A DNA stretch of 21,586 nt from an uncultured Acetatifactor sp. (GTDB taxonomy: Bacteria > Bacillota > Clostridia > Lachnospirales > Lachnospiraceae). Position 1 is the stretch's first letter. Each line of letters opens with the position of its first letter. The notes under the pieces were generated by a model. The model searched no databases. It was not told the origin of the DNA and saw only the letters and a program-made list of their open reading frames with translations. The position numbers were made by a program, and so were the translations under genes. The stretch spans positions 1 to 21,586 of the forward strand of contig CAJUNZ010000049.1 in the NCBI GenBank assembly GCA_910587755.1. The letters run 5' to 3'. Of the stretch, positions 15,874 through 21,586 are shown one piece after another.

Positions 15874-16989
15874 TTGAGACTGTGGGCTCGTTATTTGAGA
15901 GAAAGAAGAAAAATCATTTTCCTGTACGGCATGACAATTTTTTTATTTTTGGCAGTGGGTGCGCTGTACAATATGGAGAATCTGGGCGGTTTTCTCTACG
16001 CCGCTCTGCTGGCTTCGGCTGTGTGGATGATTGCCTGCGTGATAGACGGTATGAAATATGTGTGCCGGAGCCGGGAGCTTGAGGCGGCGGCCAGGCATTT
16101 CCGCCAGTCTGGGGAGCTGTTCCTGGAGGGACAGGAGGGGCTGGTCAAAGAGGAGGAACTGTTTCTGAAGAAAGTGTGCGCCATGGATCCAGAGCGATCT
16201 GCGGAGGAAAATGGGCCGGAGTCGGCCAAAACTTTTCTTCAGGCGGTGGGAAGTCTGCTGTCCATGGTCTGCAGGAAACGGGAGCAGGAGCAGCGCCAGT
16301 GGGCGGAGTGGACGGCGGAGTGCAGGGACTACTATGTGATGTGGACTCATCAGGTAAAAACGCCCATTTCCGCCATAAAACTGCTTCTGGAAGGGGAGGG
16401 CTTTCATGACAGGGACAGTTACCTTCTGCGGGAGGAGCTGTTTAAGATAGATCAGTATGTGGAGATGGCGTTGAACTTTCAGCGGCTGGAAGGAATTGCC
16501 TCGGATCTGGTACTGCAGGAGTATGATCTGCACTCTCTGGTGAAGCAGGCGGTGAGGAAATATTCTGTGCTGTTTATCAACAGAGGGCTGGGCCTGGAGC
16601 TGGAGGAGATACGGCAGAAAGTGGTCACGGATGAGAAATGGTTTGTGTTCTGTGTGGAACAGCTTCTGTCCAACAGCATCAAATATACCCCCCAGGGAAA
16701 AATCATAATTAAGGGAGAAGGGGCAAAGGAGCCGGAGAAGAAGGCGCTGCTTATCATAGAGGACACAGGCATTGGAATCTGTCCGGAGGATCTGCCGCGG
16801 ATTTTCGACAGAGGTTTTACCGGGCACAATGGCAGGCTGGAGAAGAAATCCACAGGGATCGGACTGTATCTCTGCCGCCGGATTTTTACCCATCTGGGTA
16901 TTTCTGCAAAAGTGGAGAGCCAGGAGGGAAAGGGCACCAAAGTGGTGCTGGGTCTGCCTGTAAGTGCTCCTGAGAATTCCAGGGACTGA
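15874..16989 (+). CDS. Intramembrane-sensing histidine kinase, BceS-like
   Basis: 371-aa sensor kinase with two closely spaced membrane helices (about residues 14-32 and 39-57) and almost no extracellular loop, the BceS/GraS layout. The phosphorylated histidine is H159 in MWTHQVKTPISAIKLLLEGE. The N box is QLLSNSIKYTP, with ATP-lid motifs DTGIGI and GIGLYL. TTG 15874 is preferred: it follows GGAAAGGAG with eight bases of spacing and gives the short cytoplasmic lead usual for the family. ATG 15835, overlapping the regulator stop, is the alternative. BceS-type kinases normally sense through a partner BceAB transporter. None lies within the next 4 kb. Confidence 0.9.
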   Translation: MRLWARYLRERRKIIFLYGMTIFLFLAVGALYNMENLGGFLYAALLASAVWMIACVIDGMKYVCRSRELEAAARHFRQSGELFLEGQEGLVKEEELFLKKVCAMDPERSAEENGPESAKTFLQAVGSLLSMVCRKREQEQRQWAEWTAECRDYYVMWTHQVKTPISAIKLLLEGEGFHDRDSYLLREELFKIDQYVEMALNFQRLEGIASDLVLQEYDLHSLVKQAVRKYSVLFINRGLGLELEEIRQKVVTDEKWFVFCVEQLLSNSIKYTPQGKIIIKGEGAKEPEKKALLIIEDTGIGICPEDLPRIFDRGFTGHNGRLEKKSTGIGLYLCRRIFTHLGISAKVESQEGKGTKVVLGLPVSAPENSRD

Positions 16990-17092
16990 ACTAAAGTGCC
17001 GTGTGATATTTCAAGGGAGCTTTCAATGGTTCTGCTGTGGGAAGTGTTTTACAGAGAATAGACAGAGCTGCCACATGGGGAAAGGGGTTCGG

Positions 17093-17887
17093 GTGACAGA
17101 GAGGTTGGAGAAAAACAAAATAAGGGTTGAAGAATTGGAGATAAAAGGGGAGGATGGAAAGAGAATCAGGGGGCAGTTGTACCTGCCAGAGAAGGCAGGG
17201 GGCAAGTTGCCTTTGGTTATTTTCTGTCATGGACTGGGGAGCTGTTTCCGGGAGTTGCTGCACCATGGGGAGGGGTTTGCCAGAGCTGGTATCTGCTGTC
17301 TGCTCTTTGATTTCTGCGGCGGGGGTCCGGCATCTCTGAGCGACGGCGCCATGGAGGAGATGACGCTGCGGTCGGAATGCGAAGATTTAAAGGCAGTTAT
17401 CTCCTGGGCAGGGAACCTGGACTATGTGGATCCGGGGCAGATATTTCTCCAGGGAGAGAGCATGGGTGGACTGGTGTCGGCGCTGGTGGCGGCAGAGATT
17501 TCGGAGGTGGTCAGGGCGTTGGTGCTGTGGTACCCGGCTTTTGGAATTCCGGAAGGTGCGGCCCGTCGGCTTAGAACAGGTGAAAGGGAATTTTTTGAAA
17601 TTTCCCTGGGAGAAGCCTTTGATCTGGAAGCCCAAGGCTTAGATGTATATGGAACCATTCCGGCGTACAGAGGATCTGTTCTGATGATTCATGGGAAGAA
17701 GGATTATATTGTACCGCCAGGATTTTCCCGCAGAGCTCTGTCCGCATACAGGGAGGCCAGGCTGATTGTTCTTCCCGGCGCCGGTCATGGATTTGACGGG
17801 GCGGACAGCAGCGCTGCCCGGGAGTATTCTATTTCCTTTATTAGGCAGGAGGGTGCTGTATGTGAGAAAGATGAATGGGGGAGGTAG
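17093..17887 (+). CDS. Alpha/beta hydrolase (serine esterase/acyl-peptidase-like)
   Basis: 264-aa alpha/beta-fold hydrolase. The oxyanion-hole segment is VIFCHGLGSCFREL. The nucleophile elbow is GESMGG with S123, and the acid is D204 in HGKKDYIVPP. The catalytic histidine is H232 in GAGHGF. The early beta strands (IRGQLYLPEKAG) resemble the BAAT/DLH-like hydrolases that act on small esters or peptides, and no signal peptide is seen. GTG 17093 is chosen because AAAGGGG lies five bases upstream; ATG 17075 is possible. The frame is open back into the kinase gene, but that part has no start support. It is followed after three bases by the GNAT gene, so the two are probably one operon. Confidence 0.85.
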   Translation: MTERLEKNKIRVEELEIKGEDGKRIRGQLYLPEKAGGKLPLVIFCHGLGSCFRELLHHGEGFARAGICCLLFDFCGGGPASLSDGAMEEMTLRSECEDLKAVISWAGNLDYVDPGQIFLQGESMGGLVSALVAAEISEVVRALVLWYPAFGIPEGAARRLRTGEREFFEISLGEAFDLEAQGLDVYGTIPAYRGSVLMIHGKKDYIVPPGFSRRALSAYREARLIVLPGAGHGFDGADSSAAREYSISFIRQEGAVCEKDEWGR

Positions 17888-17890
17888 AGA

Positions 17891-18397
17891 ATGCTGATTA
17901 TCAGAGAATATAAAACTTCGGACTGCAGTCAGCTGGCGGAATTGTTTTACCAGACAGTTCATGCTGTGAATGCGAAAGATTATACGCAGGAGCAGTTGGA
18001 TGTATGGGCGGACGGCAGTGTTGACTTGGAACAGTGGGACAGGACATTTTCCGAGCACTATACGGTGGTTGCAGTGAAAGAGGGGCTCATTGTTGGTTTT
18101 GGGGATATTGACAGGACGGGATATCTGGATCGGCTGTACGTGCATAAGGATTATCAGGGGCAGGGAATTGCCTCCGCTGTGTGTGACAAGTTGGAGAGCC
18201 GGTTCTCTGCAGATAAGAAACTGCCTTCAGAAACGACGAAGATAACAGTGCATGCTTCTATTACAGCAAAGCCATTTTTTCTCTCCAGAGGATATAAGGT
18301 GGTGAAAGAGCAGCAGGTGGTCCGAAAAGGGATTTCGCTGACTAATTATGTTATGGAGAGACGCAATTATTGCCTCCAAACATGGCATGACCGTTGA
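17891..18397 (+). CDS. GNAT-family N-acetyltransferase with altered 3' end
   Basis: 168-aa acetyltransferase. It starts MLIIREYKTSDCSQLAELFY, has the core strand GYLDRLYVHKDYQGQG where QGQGIASAV binds acetyl-CoA, and ends with SRGYKVVKEQQVVRKGISL, as in YafP/ElaA-like enzymes. The substrate is unknown. GGGGGAGG with a short spacer precedes the ATG, overlapping the end of the hydrolase gene. Relatives usually stop shortly after a segment like NYVMERR. Here the last ten residues (NYCLQTWHDR) are read out of frame from a LysM-coding remnant, so the native stop was probably lost in a rearrangement. The catalytic core is intact and activity is plausible. Confidence 0.85.
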   Translation: MLIIREYKTSDCSQLAELFYQTVHAVNAKDYTQEQLDVWADGSVDLEQWDRTFSEHYTVVAVKEGLIVGFGDIDRTGYLDRLYVHKDYQGQGIASAVCDKLESRFSADKKLPSETTKITVHASITAKPFFLSRGYKVVKEQQVVRKGISLTNYVMERRNYCLQTWHDR

Positions 18398-18476
18398 GCA
18401 GATGAAGGCTGTCAACCCGGAGATAAAGAATATCAATAAAATCCGCGTGGGCCAAATCCTTCAAGTTTCTTCATAG
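18348..18476 (+). pseudogene. Remnant of a LysM-domain gene
   Basis: In frame 3, from about 18363 to the TAG at 18474-18476, the sequence reads AIIASKHGMTVEQMKAVNPE followed by IKNINKIRVGQILQVSS. This is the last three quarters of a LysM peptidoglycan-binding repeat. The opening strand (normally Y-x-V-x-x-G-D-T) is missing and replaced by the end of the GNAT gene. The hairpin at 18497-18528 is probably the terminator of the lost gene. Confidence 0.7.
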
Positions 18477-18496
18477 AAATGCAGATATCTTGATTC

Positions 18497-18528
18497 AAAT
18501 CCTCCTGCAGAGTATGCAGGAGGATTTT
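18497..18528 (+). terminator. Intrinsic terminator after the LysM remnant
   Basis: A perfect 13-bp stem (AAATCCTCCTGCA with TGCAGGAGGATTT) around the loop GAGTA, ending in TTTT. It closes the + strand transcript of the hydrolase-GNAT region and could also stop hicAB coming from the other side. Confidence 0.8.
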
Positions 18529-18533
18529 GCTGT

Positions 18534-18561
18534 CCGGAACCTTAAAACACTTAGTTGTGCT
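18534..18561 (+). repeat. Imperfect direct repeat, left copy
   Basis: 28 bases matching 19516-19543 at 23 positions, with a 13-base identical core (CTTAAAACACTTA, 18541-18553) and a shared GTGCT end. The pair brackets hicAB and the LRR scrap. Confidence 0.55.
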
Positions 18562-18597
18562 TTCCCAACCGATTCCATGTGAAATTGGGGCAACCAT

Positions 18598-19008
18598 TTA
18601 TGCGTGCTGTTTTTGCTGATAGAGGGCGGTTAAGGAATCTTGAAGCACTTGGGAAAAATTAATGTGATTTTTTTCGGCAAATGTGTTGAGCCATGCGGGG
18701 ATGGTAAGATTTTTTCTTACAGCCTTTTCACCATACTTTTCAGCATAGGCATCCATATCCAGAACTAACATACTTACGAAACCGCCGGCTCCTGGGATAA
18801 TGCTTTCCAATGGGCTTGCTTCGGGTGCAGGCTTTCCATCCTCCAGTTCGTCAAGGACCCAGCCGGATGCGGCGTCTGTACCCATAAGGATAGCTTCAGC
18901 CAATGTGCTGCCTTCACTGACACAGCCGGGAAGATCTGGAACTTCAACGGTAAATCCTCCTTCTTTTTCTTCACAGGGATAGAAACAAGCGGGATAAGTT
19001 AATTTCAT
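18598..19008 (-). CDS. hicB: HicB-family antitoxin
   Basis: 136-aa antitoxin of a type II toxin-antitoxin pair. The N-terminal partial RNase H-like domain reads YPACFYPCEEKEGGFTVEVP then DLPGCVSEGSTLAEA, the HicB signature that masks HicA. The C-terminal part (KNLTIPAWLNTFAEKNHINF then SQVLQDSLTALY) has the strand-helix-helix pattern of a ribbon-helix-helix DNA-binding domain, so it can repress its own promoter. ATG 19008 follows a perfect AAAGGAGGA with seven bases of spacing. It lies 37 bases after hicA on the same strand. Base composition is lower in GC than the core genes. The assignment is firm; growth arrest is inferred from the family. Confidence 0.92.
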   Translation of the reverse strand: MKLTYPACFYPCEEKEGGFTVEVPDLPGCVSEGSTLAEAILMGTDAASGWVLDELEDGKPAPEASPLESIIPGAGGFVSMLVLDMDAYAEKYGEKAVRKNLTIPAWLNTFAEKNHINFSQVLQDSLTALYQQKQHA

Positions 19009-19045
19009 AGAAGATTCCTCCTTTATGGTGTTGCAATACCGGGCT

Positions 19046-19225
19046 TTACAGCCCGGCCTGCTTCAAAATAGATTTTATTGTACGGGGGTCAAGGTCTCCG
19101 GGATGATTCGGAATGGAAATCTTGCCAGGTTTTATTGGATGGATGTAAGAATAATGAGAACCTTTTGCTTTCTTGAATTGCCATCCGTCCGCTAATATTA
19201 TTTTTTCTATTTCCCAGAATCTCAT
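19046..19225 (-). CDS. hicA: HicA-family mRNA interferase toxin
   Basis: 59-aa toxin. HicA folds like a double-stranded RNA-binding domain and cleaves mRNA through a conserved histidine. The protein starts MRFWEIEKIILADGWQFKKA and continues KGSHYSYIHP, where the GSHY histidine is the expected catalytic residue, then KISIPNHPGDLDPRTIKSIL, the usual HicA C-terminal half. Length is normal. ATG 19225 follows AAGGAG with eight bases of spacing. It is the first gene of the operon, with hicB second. Transcription should start near 19241 from the promoter at 19276-19248. No lesion is visible, so the pair looks functional. Confidence 0.92.
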   Translation of the reverse strand: MRFWEIEKIILADGWQFKKAKGSHYSYIHPIKPGKISIPNHPGDLDPRTIKSILKQAGL

Positions 19226-19247
19226 ACCGTAATCTCCTTATAATTAT

Positions 19248-19276
19248 ATTATACGCATTATGCGCATAATTATCAA
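19248..19276 (-). promoter_or_regulatory. hicAB promoter with operator palindrome in the spacer
   Basis: On the minus strand, TTGATA (19276-19271) and TATAAT (19253-19248) are exactly 17 bases apart. The spacer holds a perfect 14-base palindrome, ATTATGCGCATAAT (19257-19270), directly next to the -35. This is a natural place for HicB to block RNA polymerase. Confidence 0.75.
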
Positions 19277-19284
19277 GAGTAAAT

Positions 19285-19509
19285 TTGATGAAAAATTCCT
19301 TTAATGTAAGTATGGGGATGTACCTGCATTACTTACTGCGGGTTTGCTTTTTATATCGGAAATTCATCAATGCAGTGAGCTTTCGATGTACTTTCCAAGG
19401 CTGCGGAAGTCTTTCTGTTTTGGATTTGAGCAGTTTTAATGTAGAATCAGAATGTGACAGATATGTGGAGAATGACTGGATATCAGTGGACTGGAAACGG
19501 GAAAAGTGA
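19285..19509 (+). pseudogene. Scrap of a BspA-like leucine-rich-repeat surface protein gene
   Basis: The only recognisable piece is FQGCGSLSVLDLSSFNVES at about 19396-19452. It fits the repeat of BspA/DUF285 surface proteins (F-x-G-C-S-S-L-x-x-L-D-L-S-x-F). The reading frame around it is short (74 codons), has no ribosome site or signal peptide, and holds just this one repeat. It is best read as gene debris; chance similarity cannot be excluded. The rest of 19277-19613 shows no gene. Confidence 0.4.
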
Positions 19510-19515
19510 AAATTA

Positions 19516-19543
19516 CTGGAATCTTAAAACACTTAAAAGTGCT
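19516..19543 (+). repeat. Imperfect direct repeat, right copy
   Basis: Second copy of the 28-base repeat at 18534-18561, 982 bases away in the same orientation. This copy also contains a small inverted repeat, CACTT-AA-AAGTG. Confidence 0.55.
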
Positions 19544-19613
19544 GCGTTCATCTTGTGTTTTTAAGAGTACTATGTTATTCTATATTAGAAAAGAATGAGC
19601 AGATGAGGAAGAT

Positions 19614-20321
19614 ATGAGCCAGGAAACAGGGGAATGAGGCTTTTCAGGAAAATTATGATGCAGATATTGATATAATTTCGCTGAATAATGAATTCTATAA
19701 TGCTGACGGCAGTAAGGTGGTAAGCGATACGGCATTTCTGGTGAACAATATGCTGTATCATTTTGAATGTCAGTTTTCCAATGATAAGGAAATGGCTTTT
19801 CGGATGTTTGAATATGATTTCCATCTGGCAATGTCGGACACAAAAAGAGAAAAAAGAATGGATGAATTTGTTTTTCCCAAGTCCTGTGTGGTATATATTA
19901 CGACCAACAAAAATAATCCTAAGAAGTTAGGCATCCTCCCACAATAGGGGAAATAAAGATCTTTTATATGAAAATGATAGGTGTTCTGGACTCTGCATAT
20001 AATGAAGGTATAATTAAGCAGTGGGAGTATAATGCGATACTGGAGACCATACAAAAAGCGGAACAGCGTGTATTTAATAATTATCCCCAAATTAAAGAGG
20101 AGGTAGACTCTATGGTAGCGAATACATTAAATCTGCAGTCAATAAAAATGAGAGATGAATTTTCCAGGCAGATGGCAGAAGCAGAAAAGCAGATGGTAGA
20201 AGCAGTAGAAAAGACTTGTTTGTCCAACATTGAGATGATGAAACGGTATGGTGTTACCTTTACAGAGGATCAGATTCAGGAAATGCTGCAGCACGCGTTG
20301 GAACAGCAGAACAGAAAGTAG
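19614..20321 (+). pseudogene. Broken gene of an Rpn/PD-(D/E)XK-related family common in Lachnospiraceae
   Basis: The pieces read as one gene in three frames. ATG 19614 opens MSQETG; a shift at the GGGG near 19630 leads to NEAFQENYDADIDIISLNNE; then SDTAFLVNNMLYHFECQF and MFEYDFHLAMSDTKREKR run to FVFPKSCVVYITTNKNNPKK and a stop at 19945-19947. The frame then changes again, and a C-terminal part follows (MKMIGVLDSAYNEGIIKQWE at 19968, ending at 20321 in a charged coiled coil). The middle third expected between the two halves is missing. From memory, intact relatives are about 300 aa with a nuclease-like fold. The family name is tentative; the broken state is well supported by the frame changes. 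Confidence 0.55.
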
Positions 20322-20364
20322 AGAGTATGTAAATAACTGCCACTGCCGGATAACCTGTGTCATA

Positions 20365-20398
20365 GCCAGGATAACTGTATGTGGACAGTCATCCTGGC
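20365..20398. terminator. Hairpin between the broken gene and the convergent membrane gene
   Basis: GCCAGGATAACTGT at 20365-20378 pairs with ACAGTCATCCTGGC at 20385-20398, 14 bp with one mismatch and a six-base loop. There is no T run on either side, so it may be a weak or factor-assisted terminator. Confidence 0.45.
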
Positions 20399-20409
20399 AG
20401 CCGGCGCAA

Positions 20410-21477
20410 TTATTCCACTGTGAATTCTTCTGTGACATAAGAACCTTGCCAGGTATTTCCGCTTGATCGATGATATTCTCTCACAACAGAACCATCCGCC
20501 ATCGTATAATCAATTATAAATATCTGGCCTGTTTCAATTTCCATGGGATAGTTGTTATAGGGCAGAACATTTCCGGTTGTGGCGTTGTCTTTAAAGTCGT
20601 CATATGCGTTTTCAAGGCGCCAAAATTCCCTGCACTGGTATTCAGGAAGAACCGCGGATAAATCTGTTTGCCCAAAATACAGGGCGGTATACTCTTTTTC
20701 TCCAATTATGATGATATCGGTTCGATAGGCCTCGTTAAGAGAAGTCAAATCTTCTGTATGCAATGCATCCTTGTAATGTCTATGGAGCTGGTTTGCCATG
20801 CAGGGAACAGAGGCTGTTGCATAATCCATTGCTTCTATGTCAGTGTGAGCGGAGCCATATATTCCCATCACGCTTACACCATTCAAACTGTCAAATTCCC
20901 GCATAAAATTTTTTACCATTGTGTTTTCGCGGTATACACTGTCGGAATGCTCATAATAATACTGCCCTTGCTCCATATTTTCCTGTGCCAGCCTGTACAA
21001 CTGGGACTGCTGCTGCCCTGTGGACTCAAGATATTCTAAAAAGCGTTTTCCTGTTGTGTTATATTGATGGCCCACATCCGTACCATGAAAAACAGTTTCG
21101 GGGCACTCGTTTTTAATTTGCTGATAAAAATGAATTACTTCCTGAGAGTGCATGTCTGTTCCGCGCCAATCCTCATAGAGCGAATTTAATATCTCATCAT
21201 TATCAGATTTCATCCATAGATTCATATACTCTGCTGTGTAATAGGGAAGCTCTATAAACAAATCCCGCATTCCATTGTCATGATAATAGGAAGACCATAA
21301 TTCAAGCTCTTTCTCTAAGATATTTTCGACAGAATGCATTTCGCCGTATAAGAAAATTTCTCCAGAGGTACTTTTACTTTTTAGGAAGAAGTACCTTATG
21401 AGACACCCAAAGAATAAAAGTGCGGCAACAGCCACTGCCATGATAATCACAGATTTTTTGCTCCATTTTGTTTTCAT
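20410..21477 (-). CDS. Membrane-anchored TraB/TIKI-like (EreA/ChaN superfamily) protein
   Basis: 355-aa protein with a basic N terminus, one membrane helix at about residues 9-31 and an extracellular domain. The domain opens with YGEMHS (E46, H48), then FIELP with E76, HGTDVGH in the middle, and VMGIYGSAHTDIEAM further on. This spacing of G-x-x-H, a downstream E, and a later G-x-x-H resembles the TIKI/TraB/EreA/ChaN fold, whose members are metalloproteases or esterases. Cell-surface hydrolase activity is therefore a reasonable but unproven guess. ATG 21477 follows AAAGGAG by eight bases; the in-frame GTGs further upstream overlap that site. AT-rich like the rest of this end. No partner gene is seen. 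Confidence 0.6.
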   Translation of the reverse strand: MKTKWSKKSVIIMAVAVAALLFFGCLIRYFFLKSKSTSGEIFLYGEMHSVENILEKELELWSSYYHDNGMRDLFIELPYYTAEYMNLWMKSDNDEILNSLYEDWRGTDMHSQEVIHFYQQIKNECPETVFHGTDVGHQYNTTGKRFLEYLESTGQQQSQLYRLAQENMEQGQYYYEHSDSVYRENTMVKNFMREFDSLNGVSVMGIYGSAHTDIEAMDYATASVPCMANQLHRHYKDALHTEDLTSLNEAYRTDIIIIGEKEYTALYFGQTDLSAVLPEYQCREFWRLENAYDDFKDNATTGNVLPYNNYPMEIETGQIFIIDYTMADGSVVREYHRSSGNTWQGSYVTEEFTVE

Positions 21478-21586
21478 GCTCACCACTCCTTTGTTCTGGC
21501 CTGTTTCGTTATCAGTTTCCTTATCAATAACATATACCTGAATCAGTGAAACTCATTTGCTTTGAACTTTGACAACTGCACATTCA

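Noticed and set aside
16964..17092. Upstream extension of the alpha/beta hydrolase into the kinase gene
   Set aside because: The frame is open, but the first ATG-like starts lack ribosome sites and the added residues are cysteine-rich noise; GTG 17093 has AAAGGGG at good spacing.
21487..21586. Possible promoter or element end at the right window edge (TTTGACAACTGCAC)
   Set aside because: No paired -10, repeat or gene start is visible before the window ends; I see nothing that can be supported in these 100 bases.

Overview
The window looks like a chromosomal segment of a spore-forming, GC-rich member of the Clostridia, most likely Lachnospiraceae. It has a division and cell-wall cluster that leads into the sporulation genes spoIIGA and sigE, with sigG, a YlmC/YmxH-family gene and nrdR following. 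Start codons are a mix of ATG, GTG and TTG with strong Shine-Dalgarno sites. No tRNA, rRNA or CRISPR array was seen.

Region 1 (1-6370, all +) is the end of a division and cell-wall cluster: partial mraY, murD, ftsW/spoVE, murA, divIB/ftsQ and ftsZ, closed by a strong terminator. murG and ftsA are absent from the places where they often sit. ftsZ has its own sigma-A-type promoter.

Region 2 (6369-10683) is the mother-cell and forespore sigma locus. spoIIGA is preceded by a perfect Spo0A box and a promoter with consensus -35 and -10 hexamers held 21 bp apart, much like the B. subtilis spoIIG promoter. The spoIIGA frame runs about 190 nt into sigE, and a one-base change in a G run would restore a normal end. 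sigE is followed by a small unknown gene and a VanZ-like gene. sigG lies inverted and convergent. A cysteine-rich YlmC/YmxH protein and nrdR then follow on +.

Region 3 (10733-13324) has a SpoVB-like flippase on - and, divergent from it, a NifS-type cysteine desulfurase.

Region 4 (13397-18397, +) is accessory: a large AAA-ATPase-like/PD-(D/E)XK protein, a BceRS-like two-component pair without its usual ABC transporter, an alpha/beta hydrolase and a GNAT acetyltransferase.

Region 5 (18348-21586) is visibly more AT-rich and contains debris: a LysM remnant grafted onto the end of the GNAT gene, a terminator, a hicAB toxin-antitoxin operon with an operator palindrome inside its promoter spacer, a leucine-rich-repeat scrap, a broken gene in several frames, and a membrane-anchored TraB/TIKI-like protein. 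A 28-nt imperfect direct repeat brackets hicAB and the repeat scrap. I did not find a convincing wholly new system. The strongest leads are the spoIIGA control region, the spoIIGA/sigE frame problem and the repeat-bracketed hicAB segment.
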